Below are positions 16,516 to 25,204 of a DNA stretch of 36,228 nucleotides, piece by piece (within the stretch, counting starts at the first letter, position 1; every line of letters begins with the position of its first letter). Made by a program: the position numbers and the translations under genes. The DNA is taken from assembly GCF_016238445.1 (NCBI RefSeq), contig NZ_JABANU010000022.1, positions 1 through 36,228 of the forward strand, read 5' to 3'. The stretch comes from Staphylococcus canis. Its GTDB lineage: Bacteria > Bacillota > Bacilli > Staphylococcales > Staphylococcaceae. The notes beneath the pieces are model-generated. The model worked only from the letters and a program-made list of their open reading frames with translations. It was not told the DNA's origin and did no database searches.

Positions 16516-16598
16516 GCTGAGTAGAGTAAAGATACATTTCAATGTCTTCTTTAACTCTGCTCAGCCTCGGTAGGATGATTTAGATGAGACATTGAAAT
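16516..16598 (-). other. Intercistronic stem-loop between pstS and pstC, with alternative pairing
   Basis: GCTGAGTAGAGTAAAGA (16516-16532) pairs with TCTTTAACTCTGCTCAGC (16548-16565), one bulge and one wobble; the loop region itself contains ACATT/AATGT. No T-run follows on the minus strand, so it is not a classic terminator. A further segment, AGACATTGAAAT (16587-16598), is perfectly complementary over 12 bases to ATTTCAATGTCT (16536-16547) in the loop, so the RNA could refold or form a pseudoknot. Likely roles are 3'-end protection of the pstS message or partial termination. Confidence 0.6.
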
Positions 16599-16657
16599 TG
16601 GTAGTCATATTTCTGTCTTCATCTTTTATCAACATTTAGTGACTATTCATTCATCAA

Positions 16658-17626
16658 TTATTTTTTACTTTCACCAGTTAGTTCTTGAAGTTTTTTTAGT
16701 TGTTCATCGTATTTTTTCTCTGGTAAAGCGACATAATCTACTGCTGAAGCTGCTTTTCCTTTATCTTCTAAAGTAAATTTCATAAATTCAGCAAATGCTT
16801 TATTTTCTTTTAATTTTTGGTTATTAGCATATACGAATAATGGTCTACTTAATGGATAAGAGCTATCTTGAATAGTTTTTTCATCAGGTTCTACAGCTTT
16901 GCCATCTTTTCCTACAATTTTAACTGCTTTTAAATCTCCTTCATTTTCTTTAAAGAAGTTATAAGCAAAATAACCGATACCATTTTCATTATCTTTAACA
17001 GAACTTACAATAACGTCTGTATTTTGGTTTTTCTCTGCCTTGATTTCTGCGTCCCCAGTCACTTCTTCTGTAAAGAAGTCATAAGTTCCATGAGATTGGT
17101 CTGGTGAAAAAGCTTTAATTTCTTTGTCAGGCCATTTTGAATTAACATCTGACCATTTTGTAGCTTGACCCGTATAAATCTTTTTCAAATCATCTAAAGA
17201 AAGTTGATCCACAAAATCATTCTTTTTATTTACTGCAACTGTTAAACCATCTTTTGCAATTTCAAATTCTGTATAATCAATATTTTTATCTTCGAGTTGT
17301 TGTTTCTCTTCATCTTTGATGGGTCGAGATGCATTAGAGAAATCTGTTTTACCAGCAATAAACTGTTTAAATCCATCACCAGTACCTGAAGTTACATTTT
17401 CAAGTGTAATTTTAGTATATTTTAATGAAAAATCTTCATTTAACTTTTCAATAATTGGTGCAACCGTAGAAGACCCGTTCCCTTTGACAGTACCTTCAAC
17501 ATTTGTATTTTCAGATGAAGATTTGCTATCTCCACCATTATTACCTTCTTGACTAGCGCCACCACAAGCACCTAGTAGTAAAGAAGCACCTAAAACTGTA
17601 GAACCTAATAATTGCCATTTTTTCAT
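16658..17626 (-). CDS. pstS: Phosphate-binding lipoprotein PstS
   Basis: A 322-aa extracellular solute-binding protein. The signal peptide [21 protein letters not shown] ends in a lipobox with Cys21 as the lipidated residue, followed by a Gly/Ser/Asn-rich linker. Phosphate-binding loops are seen as GNGSSTVAP (about 50-58), [10 protein letters not shown] and [11 protein letters not shown], the last two holding the Ser/Thr/Gly contacts typical of PstS. It captures phosphate at the membrane surface and delivers it to PstCA. ATG 17626 follows AGGAGG. Four Pho boxes upstream (17691-17729) indicate induction by PhoP under phosphate limitation. Confidence 0.97.
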   Translation of the reverse strand: MKKWQLLGSTVLGASLLLGACGGASQEGNNGGDSKSSSENTNVEGTVKGNGSSTVAPIIEKLNEDFSLKYTKITLENVTSGTGDGFKQFIAGKTDFSNASRPIKDEEKQQLEDKNIDYTEFEIAKDGLTVAVNKKNDFVDQLSLDDLKKIYTGQATKWSDVNSKWPDKEIKAFSPDQSHGTYDFFTEEVTGDAEIKAEKNQNTDVIVSSVKDNENGIGYFAYNFFKENEGDLKAVKIVGKDGKAVEPDEKTIQDSSYPLSRPLFVYANNQKLKENKAFAEFMKFTLEDKGKAASAVDYVALPEKKYDEQLKKLQELTGESKK

Positions 17627-17675
17627 TGAAACATCCTCCTAGAATAATAATCAGTCGCTTTATGATTACAGTTCT

Positions 17676-17729
17676 AGAATACGTTCTATTTGTAAAACAG
17701 CCATAAAGCTAGTGTAAAGTTTATGTTAA
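17676..17729 (-). promoter_or_regulatory. Four Pho boxes and -10 element of the pst operon
   Basis: On the minus strand TTAACA (17729-17724), TTTACA (17718-17713), TTTATG (17707-17702) and TTTACA (17696-17691) follow each other with exactly 5-base gaps. That is the 11-bp periodicity of PhoP-binding TT(A/T/C)ACA repeats known in B. subtilis. A -10-like TATTCT is at 17681-17676. Only one of the four repeats departs from consensus beyond the variable position. Confidence 0.85.
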
Positions 17730-17734
17730 AAAAC

Positions 17735-17774
17735 TATAAAAAACGCCATCGACTATAAATAAGTCAATAGCGTT
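17735..17774 (-). terminator. Rho-independent terminator after pbp3
   Basis: AACGCCATCGACT (17742-17754) pairs with AGTCAATAGCGTT (17762-17774), two mismatches, and the minus strand continues with TTTTTTAT. It follows the pbp3 stop by 48 bp and lies just upstream of the Pho boxes. Confidence 0.85.
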
Positions 17775-17822
17775 GTGTCTTAACATCGATATGAAGTTTT
17801 TCGCACTTTTATTGGTAATATG

Positions 17823-19862
17823 TTATGAATCAAAATAATAATTAATGATATCTTTACCTAAATCCCCACCATTAAGCCAAGGTTCTGGAACAGGTTGATT
17901 TGTATATACAATGGAAAATGATAACTTTGGATTGTCTATAGGTGCATATCCTACATATGTCGCATTTACACGAGGTTCCCCATTTTGGAAAACTTCAGCT
18001 GTTCCCGTTTTACCTGCAGATTTAACAGCTGTATTATGAAAACTTTGATATCCAGTTCCGTCTACATCATTGAATACCATTTTAAATCCTTGTTGAACTT
18101 GATTAATTTCTTCAGGTGAATTATTAACACGATTTAGAACTTTACCTTTAATTGTACGTTTTACTGGGCCTAGCGCATCTGTATTGGTTGCCTTACGTAT
18201 TTCTTTTCCTAAATGAGGTTGTATTCTATATCCATCGTTAGCAATAGTTGATACATATTGCGAAAGTTGTAAAGGTGAATACGTATCATACTGGCCTATC
18301 GCAAGGTCTAAATAATTTCCAGGATTGTCTGTTAATGGTTCAATTTGTCCACTAACTTCATTTGGTAGATCAATTCCTGTTTTTACACCTAATCCAACTT
18401 GGTTTAAGCCTTTTCGTAATTTTTGACCTGGTTCAGATACATCCTGAGGTAAACTCATACCCTGACTAAAATCAAGGCCTGCAATTTTTAAAGCTGTCTT
18501 AAACATATAAACGTTTGAAGAATGCATTAAAGCTTCTTTATCATCAATCAATACGCTTCCATCTTGGTTAAAGTAAGAATGTTTTGAAAGACCACCGCTA
18601 AAATTAAGTGGCTCGTCAATCATTTTTTCACCAACATGAATCACATTATTCTGATAACCAGCGAGTAAGACCCCACCTTTGACAGATGAACCTACTGCAT
18701 ACTGAGTTGTAAAGGTACCAATATCAAAATCAGTTAATGTTCCATCTTTATCAATTTGTTTACCTACCATAGCTAAAATATCACCATTATTAGGATCTTG
18801 AATTACCATCATTGCTGAATCCATATCAGTAGCCCCTTCTGAACGTAGCTTCGAAATTTGACGCTCTAAATATTCTTCAGCCTTTTGTTGGAGATTAATA
18901 TCAATTGTTAAAACTAAATCATCTCCACGTGAACCTGGATTAACAACTTCTGACTCAATGATCGCACCTGATTTATCTGTAATGTAGCGCATTTCCTTTT
19001 TCTTTCCTCTTAAAATATTCTCATATTGAAGCTCTAAATAACTTTTACCGACGCGATCATTTCGAGAGTATCCCTTAGATAAATACATCTCAGTAAGCTC
19101 TTTAGGTAACCCCTCTTCTGGTGTAGAAACTGCACCAAGAATGCCTCGTAATGTATTTCCATATGGATATTTTCGATCCCAATCCATGCTTGTATTTATT
19201 CCAGGGAGATTTGAAAGGTTTTGTGATACAGCAGCATATTCTTCATTACTGATATCTTCATTTTTTATAGTACGGGGACTTAAAGTTGACCCTTGAGCCA
19301 TCTCGCGATATATTGCGAGTATTTGCATATCAGTTTCAGTTAAATCTTTTAAATCATTTTTAGTAATTTTATGCAGCAATGATTCATCATATTCTTCTTG
19401 AGAAATATCACCGTTTTCATATAATTTTTGTTCATTTTTCATTAATTTCTTTACTTTATCTGGATTTTTTATAATCCAAAAATCTTTTTCATCACGTTCT
19501 GTTATTTTATCAGTATTCATACGAATCATAGTAGAAAGTTTTTTTGCTGTTTCTAATATTTCTTGTTGGTTCGTTTTTCTTCCTCTAGTATATGTAATAG
19601 ATTTTTTTGATGCATTATCAACTATAACATTTCCGTTTCGATCAAGTATGCGGCCTCTCGGAACTGATTCATTAACAGTCACATTTTCACTTTCACGAAT
19701 AAGTTGATTGTAATGAGCACCTTGAGCAATTTGTAAATACCCTAATCTTAATACAATCACAACAAACGATAAAATAATGATTGCAAAGATAAAATTGATT
19801 CGCTTATTCATATGGTAACGCATCTTCTCATCGTTTGTCTTTTCTTTCAAACGTTTTAACAC
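17823..19862 (-). CDS. pbp3: Class B penicillin-binding protein (PBP3-type transpeptidase)
   Basis: A 679-aa bitopic transpeptidase like S. aureus PBP3. One transmembrane helix lies near residues 22-42 (FIFAIIILSFVVIVLRLGY), then the PBP-dimer pedestal with RGRILDRNG near 75. The transpeptidase domain carries all three active-site motifs: SxxK in GSSVKGG, SxN in HSSNVYM and KTGT in AGKTGTAEVF. It crosslinks peptidoglycan outside the membrane, together with an RodA-type SEDS partner not in the window. The start is GTG 19862 (MLKRLKEK), matching the S. aureus N-terminus as I recall it and 8 bases after GAGGT; the in-frame TTG three codons up lies within the ribosome binding region. The charged C-terminal tail of S. 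aureus PBP3 is absent. Confidence 0.94.
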   Translation of the reverse strand: MLKRLKEKTNDEKMRYHMNKRINFIFAIIILSFVVIVLRLGYLQIAQGAHYNQLIRESENVTVNESVPRGRILDRNGNVIVDNASKKSITYTRGRKTNQQEILETAKKLSTMIRMNTDKITERDEKDFWIIKNPDKVKKLMKNEQKLYENGDISQEEYDESLLHKITKNDLKDLTETDMQILAIYREMAQGSTLSPRTIKNEDISNEEYAAVSQNLSNLPGINTSMDWDRKYPYGNTLRGILGAVSTPEEGLPKELTEMYLSKGYSRNDRVGKSYLELQYENILRGKKKEMRYITDKSGAIIESEVVNPGSRGDDLVLTIDINLQQKAEEYLERQISKLRSEGATDMDSAMMVIQDPNNGDILAMVGKQIDKDGTLTDFDIGTFTTQYAVGSSVKGGVLLAGYQNNVIHVGEKMIDEPLNFSGGLSKHSYFNQDGSVLIDDKEALMHSSNVYMFKTALKIAGLDFSQGMSLPQDVSEPGQKLRKGLNQVGLGVKTGIDLPNEVSGQIEPLTDNPGNYLDLAIGQYDTYSPLQLSQYVSTIANDGYRIQPHLGKEIRKATNTDALGPVKRTIKGKVLNRVNNSPEEINQVQQGFKMVFNDVDGTGYQSFHNTAVKSAGKTGTAEVFQNGEPRVNATYVGYAPIDNPKLSFSIVYTNQPVPEPWLNGGDLGKDIINYYFDS

Positions 19863-19951
19863 TATTCTCAACCTCTATTCGATCAGTTTCTCTGTATTAA
19901 ATAATAAATGATAATGTGATGTTTGGCTAACAATTTGTGAAACTTTTTAGT

Positions 19952-19989
19952 ATAAAAATAAAGGCAAACCGAGTAAAAACCGGTTTGCC
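19952..19989 (-). terminator. Rho-independent terminator after sodA
   Basis: GGCAAACCG (19963-19971) pairs perfectly with CGGTTTGCC (19981-19989) and the minus strand continues TTTATTTTTAT. It lies 53 bp past the sodA stop. Confidence 0.92.
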
Positions 19990-20042
19990 TATCTTACTTA
20001 AATATAATGACATAAATAGTCATATTACTCATTTATTAAAGC

Positions 20043-20642
20043 TTATTTAGCTTCTTTGTATAATTCGTCAACTTTTTCCCAATTTACAATATTCCAGAAT
20101 GCTGAAATGTACTCAGGACGTTTGTTTTGATATTTAAGGTAATAAGCGTGTTCCCAAACATCTAAACCTAAGATAGGTGTTTTACCTTCTGAAATTGGGT
20201 TATCTTGGTTAGGTGTTGTAACAATTTCTAATTCACCATTATTTACAACAAGCCATGCCCAACCTGAACCAAAACGAGCTGCTGCTTTATCAGCAAATTC
20301 TTTTTTGAAGGCATCTAAAGAGCCCCATTTTTCATTGATTTTATCTACTACTTCACCTTTTTCTTCTGAATTAGGTGTTAATAAAGTCCAGAATAATGAG
20401 TGGTTTAAGTGTCCGCCACCATTATTACGAACGGCAGTTTTTTTATCTTCTGGAAGACTATCTACATTTGCGATAAGTTCTTCTAAAGATTTATTTTCTA
20501 AATCTGAACCTTCAACTGCTGAATTTAGTTTTGTAACATAAGTGTTATGATGTTTTGAATGATGGATTTCCATCGTTTCTTTATCGATATGTGGTTCTAA
20601 TGCATCATATGCATAAGGTAATTTTGGTAGTTCAAAAGCCAT
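20043..20642 (-). CDS. sodA: Manganese superoxide dismutase
   Basis: A 199-aa Fe/Mn-family superoxide dismutase. Metal ligands are His27 (EIHHSKHH), His81 ([11 protein letters not shown]), Asp161 and His165 (LDVWEHAYY). The residues before Asp161 are Gly159-Leu160, the pair found in the manganese-specific S. aureus SodA rather than the cambialistic SodM (Leu-Phe), so manganese use is inferred. ATG 20642 follows AGGAGG; an in-frame TTG two codons up is less likely. It is monocistronic, with its own promoter (20677-20706) and terminator. Confidence 0.97.
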   Translation of the reverse strand: MAFELPKLPYAYDALEPHIDKETMEIHHSKHHNTYVTKLNSAVEGSDLENKSLEELIANVDSLPEDKKTAVRNNGGGHLNHSLFWTLLTPNSEEKGEVVDKINEKWGSLDAFKKEFADKAAARFGSGWAWLVVNNGELEIVTTPNQDNPISEGKTPILGLDVWEHAYYLKYQNKRPEYISAFWNIVNWEKVDELYKEAK

Positions 20643-20676
20643 AAACAATCATCCTCCTAATATTAATTCCATTTTA

Positions 20677-20706
20677 ATTGTAGCAAGATTTTAAGAAATT
20701 TAACAA
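20677..20706 (-). promoter_or_regulatory. Promoter of sodA
   Basis: On the minus strand TTGTTA (20706-20701), 18 bases, TACAAT (20682-20677), with TGC directly before the -10 (extended -10). It lies 35 bp upstream of the sodA start. Confidence 0.65.
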
Positions 20707-20812
20707 TTAATATGCTTACAAAAAAGATTGTATGATTAATTCGATATCTTCTACTCATAGTATTAACGTATTGTAATGTTCTTAAACATCAAATATCTAT
20801 AAACAGATTATT

Positions 20813-20842
20813 TTGTACTAACTGACTGCGTTATTGTATAAT
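20813..20842 (+). promoter_or_regulatory. Promoter of ispG
   Basis: TTGTAC (20813-20818), 18 bases, TATAAT (20837-20842). The -10 is perfect and the -35 matches four of six positions. The predicted leader to ATG 20919 is about 70 bases; I saw no structure in it. Confidence 0.6.
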
Positions 20843-20918
20843 AAATACTGTCATTGAAAGATTTACTTTTAAAAAAGTGCATTTTCAATATTAATTTCAT
20901 AAAAAAGGAGTCTCTGTC

Positions 20919-22034
20919 ATGTCTGAAATTACACATCGTAAAAATACACGCCCTGTTAAAGTTGGTAATGTAACGATTGGTGGCGCTGATGAAGTTGTTA
21001 TTCAAAGTATGACAACAACAAAAACGCATGATGTTGAAGCAACCGTTGCTGAAATCAAACGTCTTGAAGAAGCAGGATGTCAGATTGTACGTGTTGCATG
21101 TCCAAATGAAGAAGATGCACATGCGATTAAAGATATTAAAGCGCAAATAAATATACCACTCGTTGTTGATATACATTTTAATTATAAATTAGCATTAATC
21201 GCGATTGAGAATGGAGCAGATAAGATACGTATCAATCCAGGTAATATTGGTCGTCGCGAAAAAGTCGAAGCAGTAGTTGAAGCATGTAAAGAAAAAGGTA
21301 TTCCAATCCGAATTGGAGTGAATGCAGGTTCTTTAGAAAAACACATTCTTAAAAAATACGGATATCCTACTGCAGATGGTATGGTTGAAAGTGCCCTTCA
21401 TCACATTAAAATTCTAGAAGATTTAGATTTCCATGATATTATAGTATCAATGAAAGCAAGTGACGTTAATCTAGCGATTGAAGCTTATACTAAAGCGGCA
21501 AAAGCATTTGACTATCCTCTTCATTTAGGTATAACAGAAAGTGGTACATTATTTAATGGTACAGTTAAATCATCGGCAGGTCTTGGAGCTATTTTAGCTC
21601 TTGGTATTGGAAATACATGTCGAATTTCTTTATCAGCAGATCCTGTTGAAGAAGTAAAAGTCGCTAAATCTTTATTAAAAGCGTTTGGTTTAGCAAGTAA
21701 CGCAGCTACTTTAATAGCATGTCCAACATGTGGGCGTATCGAAATTGATTTAATTTCAATTGCTAATGAAGTAGAAGAGTATATTGAAAAGTTAAAAGTA
21801 CCTTTAAAGGTTGCGGTGCTTGGATGTGCTGTTAATGGTCCAGGTGAAGCAAGAGAGGCTGATATTGGCATTGCTGGAGCGAGAGGTGAAGGACTTTTAT
21901 TTATGAAAGGTAAAACTGTTCGTAAAGTTCCTGAAGAGTCAATGGTAGACGAACTTAAGATTGAAATTGATAAATTAGCTAAAGAATGGGAAGATAATGC
22001 TAAAAGTGAAAGTAAAGATGAAAAAGTGCATTAA
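20919..22034 (+). CDS. ispG: 4-hydroxy-3-methylbut-2-en-1-yl diphosphate synthase
   Basis: A 371-aa [4Fe-4S] enzyme of the MEP isoprenoid pathway that reduces and opens MEcPP to HMBPP. The N-terminal TIM barrel starts with [12 protein letters not shown] and [11 protein letters not shown]; the C-terminal cluster domain holds the three cysteine ligands in CPTCGRIE (two) and [10 protein letters not shown] (one). Length is normal. ATG 20919 follows AAGGAG. Together with ispH further right it gives the last two MEP steps. S. aureus makes isoprenoids by the mevalonate route, so the presence of both ispG and ispH here means this organism appears to keep at least the end of the MEP pathway; see the findings. 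Confidence 0.95.
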   Translation: MSEITHRKNTRPVKVGNVTIGGADEVVIQSMTTTKTHDVEATVAEIKRLEEAGCQIVRVACPNEEDAHAIKDIKAQINIPLVVDIHFNYKLALIAIENGADKIRINPGNIGRREKVEAVVEACKEKGIPIRIGVNAGSLEKHILKKYGYPTADGMVESALHHIKILEDLDFHDIIVSMKASDVNLAIEAYTKAAKAFDYPLHLGITESGTLFNGTVKSSAGLGAILALGIGNTCRISLSADPVEEVKVAKSLLKAFGLASNAATLIACPTCGRIEIDLISIANEVEEYIEKLKVPLKVAVLGCAVNGPGEAREADIGIAGARGEGLLFMKGKTVRKVPEESMVDELKIEIDKLAKEWEDNAKSESKDEKVH

Positions 22035-22041
22035 ATAAATA

Positions 22042-22117
22042 AAGAGAGTTAGAACAATGTATTACTAAACTTAAACATTCTGTTTCTTGTTTAGTAATAC
22101 TGTTCTAACTCTTTTTT
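22042..22117. terminator. Bidirectional terminator between ispG and zur
   Basis: A long stem of about 24 bp, AGAGTTAGAACA...CTAAAC (22045-22070) with GTTTAG...TTCTAACTCT (22089-22112), two-base bulge. TTTTTT follows on the plus strand (22112-22117) and a weaker T-rich stretch on the minus strand. It serves both converging genes. Confidence 0.9.
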
Positions 22118-22523
22118 ACTTACATTTTTCGCAAATACCGTATACTTCTAACTTATGTGTCTCAATTTCAACGTTTGGTAAATGTTTTTTTATTTCTGGC
22201 ATAGGGCACATTTCAATAACTTTTGTATCTCCACATGATTTACAAATAAAATGGTGATGGTGATGGTTTGTACAAGCGATTCTAAACTTCATCTCGCCAT
22301 CCATTTCAGTTCCCTCAATAATACCTAATGTTTTAAATAAATGTAAATTTCGATATATAGTATCAAATGAAATACCCGGATAATTCACATTCATTTGTTT
22401 TTGTATCGATTTCGCATTGATATATTTATCTTCGTTTACAAAGATATTGATCATGTGTTTACGTTTATCAGTATATTTATGACCATTATCTTTTAAAATA
22501 TTAATTGCTTCTTGTGTTTTCAT
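22116..22523 (-). CDS. zur: Zinc uptake regulator Zur (Fur family)
   Basis: A 135-aa Fur-family repressor. The N-terminal winged helix carries [12 protein letters not shown] and [13 protein letters not shown], where the recognition helix lies. The metal-sensing region has [12 protein letters not shown] and the C-terminal GICEKCK: two CxxC pairs for the structural zinc and the His-rich sensory site. It is placed as Zur rather than Fur or PerR because it is cotranscribed with znuC-znuB. ATG 22523 follows GGAGAGG and overlaps znuB by 23 bp. The Zur-box candidate upstream of znuC (24187-24207) implies autoregulation. Note that five His in a row is natural here. Confidence 0.93.
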   Translation of the reverse strand: MKTQEAINILKDNGHKYTDKRKHMINIFVNEDKYINAKSIQKQMNVNYPGISFDTIYRNLHLFKTLGIIEGTEMDGEMKFRIACTNHHHHHFICKSCGDTKVIEMCPMPEIKKHLPNVEIETHKLEVYGICEKCK

Positions 22524-23373
22524 GAGTAACCTCTCCCTTTACTTTTCTGGAAATTACTTTTTGATAGAAAAGCGTCAGACATAATAATGCTATTAATATA
22601 ACTACAATTACTCCTCCAGGTGAAATATCTAAATAGAAAGCTGTAATGAGTCCTACTATAACTGAAAATTCACCAATTAAAATACTTATTAAGATAAATT
22701 GTTTGAATCCCTTTGTCCAACGCATCGCAATTGCAACAGGTAACGTAATCAATGCACTGACTAACAGAATACCTATGACGCGCATAGATGCAGAAATAAC
22801 AAGTGCAACAATTACTATAAATAAAAATTGAATAATTTTAGGTACACCAATAATTTGGCTATATTCTGTATCAAATGAAAGTATAAAAAGCTCCTTATAT
22901 AACATCATAATAAAAACTAAAACAATAATAGTAATAATGATAATTGTAAAAAGATCGCTTAATGATACAGCACTAATAGATCCAAAAAGCAATCCGACGA
23001 TTTCTTGATTGAATCCATCAGCTAAAGAAATAAATATCGCACTTAAACCAATACCAGTGCTCATAATTATTGGAATAGCAATCTCTTGATAATCTTTATA
23101 AGATGTTCTTAATTTCTCTATTAAAAGTGCACCCACTATTGAAAATAAAATGCCAGTCCAAATCGGGTTTATAAAACTTAATATAGGTGATGATGATATT
23201 AAAAACATTCCAAACGAAATTCCACCTAGCGTTACATGGCTTAAAGCATCGGCAATTAAAGATAATCTGCGTACTACTATAAATGTACCTATTAGCGGTG
23301 CGATGAGGCCCACTAATATACCACTTATCATAGAATACCTTATAAATTCGAAATTTAATAATGCATCAATCAT
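22501..23373 (-). CDS. znuB: Zinc ABC transporter permease
   Basis: A 290-aa ABC-3 family permease with about eight hydrophobic helices, for example [20 protein letters not shown] near the start and [20 protein letters not shown] at the end. Family blocks [15 protein letters not shown] and [19 protein letters not shown] are clear; the first is the coupling region to ZnuC. The start ATG 23373 overlaps the znuC stop in an ATGA junction. Metal specificity (zinc rather than manganese) is inferred from the adjacent zur gene. The substrate-binding lipoprotein is not in this operon and must be encoded elsewhere. Confidence 0.93.
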   Translation of the reverse strand: MIDALLNFEFIRYSMISGILVGLIAPLIGTFIVVRRLSLIADALSHVTLGGISFGMFLISSSPILSFINPIWTGILFSIVGALLIEKLRTSYKDYQEIAIPIIMSTGIGLSAIFISLADGFNQEIVGLLFGSISAVSLSDLFTIIIITIIVLVFIMMLYKELFILSFDTEYSQIIGVPKIIQFLFIVIVALVISASMRVIGILLVSALITLPVAIAMRWTKGFKQFILISILIGEFSVIVGLITAFYLDISPGGVIVVILIALLCLTLFYQKVISRKVKGEVTHENTRSN

Positions 23374-24140
23374 AAGCAACAATCCCTATCATGCTTATGA
23401 TCAACAAATTTTATAGGGTGACCATAAATTTTTGAAATTTCAACTTCATCAAGTGATTTAAATTCAGCCGTCTTACCATGGAAATGCAAATGCTTATTTA
23501 AACAGGCTACTTCTGTCGCCGTATCCACCACTACACCAATATCATGTGTCACTAAAATAATCGTCACACCTTCTTTTTTTAGATGATCTAAAGTTGTATA
23601 AAATTCTTCAATGTGTTTTGCGTCAATCCCGTTAGTGGGTTCATCTAATATAAGTACTGAAGGATTAGAAACTAAAGCTCTAGCTATTAAAACCCGCTGT
23701 TGTTGACCGCCAGATAATGATGCAATATTTTTATCTTTAAGTTCGCTTATATTTAATCTCTTCAGAACTTGGTTAACTTTTTCCTCGTCAGAATGATTAA
23801 ACCAACGCAATAGCCTTTTTTTTCGAGTTAAACCACTTAAAACAACCTCATTAACTGTAGCGGGAAACCCTGCTGTTACTGCTGATGCTTTTTGAGATAC
23901 ATAACTAATTTTATCAGTATTTGCTTTCTTATGATATGCATGGCCTTCAACTAAGATTTCACCAGATTGTATAGGTAATAAACCTAGCATTAATTTTAAT
24001 AAGGTAGATTTACCTGCACCATTTGGACCTACAATGGCTAGAAACTCTCCTTTTTTAATCTGAATATTTATATTTTCTAATACTTTTTTATGTTCATAGA
24101 AAAAATCAATATTTTTCAATTCAAATATAGGTTGTACCAT
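23370..24140 (-). CDS. znuC: Zinc ABC transporter ATP-binding protein
   Basis: A 256-aa ATPase. Walker A GPNGAGKSTL (about residue 38), Q-loop YVSQKAS, signature LSGGQQQR, Walker B VLILDEPTNGID and switch His in VTHDIG are intact. The C-terminus is rich in His and Cys (HPIKFVDHKHDRDCC), a possible metal-binding tail. ATG 24140 follows GAGGTGA, while the in-frame GTG three codons upstream is within that ribosome binding site. It opens the znuC-znuB-zur operon. Confidence 0.94.
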   Translation of the reverse strand: MVQPIFELKNIDFFYEHKKVLENINIQIKKGEFLAIVGPNGAGKSTLLKLMLGLLPIQSGEILVEGHAYHKKANTDKISYVSQKASAVTAGFPATVNEVVLSGLTRKKRLLRWFNHSDEEKVNQVLKRLNISELKDKNIASLSGGQQQRVLIARALVSNPSVLILDEPTNGIDAKHIEEFYTTLDHLKKEGVTIILVTHDIGVVVDTATEVACLNKHLHFHGKTAEFKSLDEVEISKIYGHPIKFVDHKHDRDCCL

Positions 24141-24160
24141 TAAGTTCACCTCATTTCAAT

Positions 24161-24189
24161 ACTATACATGTATATATTTTAAAAGTAAA
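24161..24189 (-). promoter_or_regulatory. Promoter of znuC-znuB-zur
   Basis: On the minus strand TTTACT (24189-24184), 17 bases, TATAGT (24166-24161). It overlaps the edge of the Zur-box candidate, as expected for a repressible promoter. Confidence 0.6.
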
Positions 24190-24207
24190 TAGTAACGTTT
24201 ACGAACA
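24187..24207 (-). promoter_or_regulatory. Zur box candidate
   Basis: The minus strand has a central TCGTAAACGTTACTA (24204-24190), an imperfect palindrome matching the Bacillales Zur operator TCGTAATnATTACGA at 11 of its 14 defined bases. It abuts and slightly overlaps the -35 of the znu promoter. Zinc-loaded Zur bound here would block transcription. Confidence 0.7.
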
Positions 24208-24242
24208 ACAAATAGAATACATCTTTCTTTTATGAAAATAAA

Positions 24243-24294
24243 TAAAGAGTTGAGATAATCTTTTACGAATTTGGTTAAAGTAATATCTCAACTC
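24243..24294 (-). terminator. Rho-independent terminator after nfo
   Basis: GAGTTGAGATA (24247-24257) pairs perfectly with TATCTCAACTC (24284-24294), and the minus strand continues TTTATTT. It is 14 bp past the nfo stop. Confidence 0.85.
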
Positions 24295-24308
24295 ATAATC
24301 AGTTATGT

Positions 24309-25199
24309 CTAGTTTGACAATATTTTATTCTTCATTTCTGGATCAAATTGATTTGTACGTAATGCCTCTATTTCGTATAGATAAGGTGGCTTTTTATTTT
24401 TCTTATCTTCTCCTACATATGGTGTCTCTAAAATTTTAGGTACATCTTTAAATTGTTCATGATGTACAACATAACTCAGTGCATCGAAACCAATATGACC
24501 AAATCCTATATTTTCATGTCTATCTTTATGCGCACCTAATGGGTTCTTACTATCATTTACATGTACAACTTTAATACGGTCTACACCAATGATTTTATCA
24601 AATGTATTAAGGACTCCATCGAAATCTTCTACAACATTGTATCCAGCATCGTGGATATGGCAAGTATCTAAACAAATTGATAATCTTTCATTATGATGAA
24701 CACCATCAATAATTTGAGCAAGCTCCTCAAATGTACGCCCTACTTCTGATCCTTTACCGGCCATTGTTTCAAGTGCTATACGAACATTATTATCATTAGT
24801 CAGAACTTCATTTAATCCTTCAATAATTCGCGTAATACCCTTTTCAGAGCCGGCACCTACATGAGCTCCTGGATGTAATACAATATCTTTAGCACCAATA
24901 GCTTCTGTACGTTCAATTTCATTTTGTAAGAAATTAACTCCCAGTTCGAAAACTTCTGGTTTTTTAGTGTTTGCTATATTTATAATATAAGGCGCATGTA
25001 CTACTATATTACTTAGCCCATATTGTTCCATTGCCTCATGACCAGCAGTTATATTAAGCTCTTCAATAGGTTTACGTCTTGTATTTTGAGGTGCGCCAGT
25101 GTAAATCATAAATGTTGAAGCACCATAATTTTTGGCTTCAATCGCTGAAGCTTCAAGCATCTTTTTTCCACTCATTGAAACATGTGATCCAATTAACAT
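24309..25199 (-). CDS. nfo: Deoxyribonuclease IV (AP endonuclease)
   Basis: A 296-aa TIM-barrel enzyme with three zinc ions that cuts DNA 5' to abasic sites in base excision repair. Ligand-bearing blocks include [46 protein letters not shown] and the C-terminal KILETPY. The start ATG 25199 ([11 protein letters not shown]) follows AAGGA by 8 bases; an in-frame ATG three codons up falls within the spacing region. The Shine-Dalgarno overlaps the end of cshB, so the two are probably cotranscribed. Confidence 0.97.
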   Translation of the reverse strand: MLIGSHVSMSGKKMLEASAIEAKNYGASTFMIYTGAPQNTRRKPIEELNITAGHEAMEQYGLSNIVVHAPYIINIANTKKPEVFELGVNFLQNEIERTEAIGAKDIVLHPGAHVGAGSEKGITRIIEGLNEVLTNDNNVRIALETMAGKGSEVGRTFEELAQIIDGVHHNERLSICLDTCHIHDAGYNVVEDFDGVLNTFDKIIGVDRIKVVHVNDSKNPLGAHKDRHENIGFGHIGFDALSYVVHHEQFKDVPKILETPYVGEDKKNKKPPYLYEIEALRTNQFDPEMKNKILSN

Positions 25200-25204
25200 A
25201 AACT

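Noticed and set aside
20808..21176. Minus-strand frame of 122 codons across the ispG promoter and 5' end
   Set aside because: It is antisense to ispG, has no ribosome binding site, an odd Cys/Phe/Asn-rich composition and overlaps a good ispG promoter; it is a shadow of ispG.
22246..22275. Repeated GTGATG/CATCAC tract suggesting a small repeat or engineered His tag
   Set aside because: It encodes the natural His-rich metal-sensing segment of a Fur-family protein.
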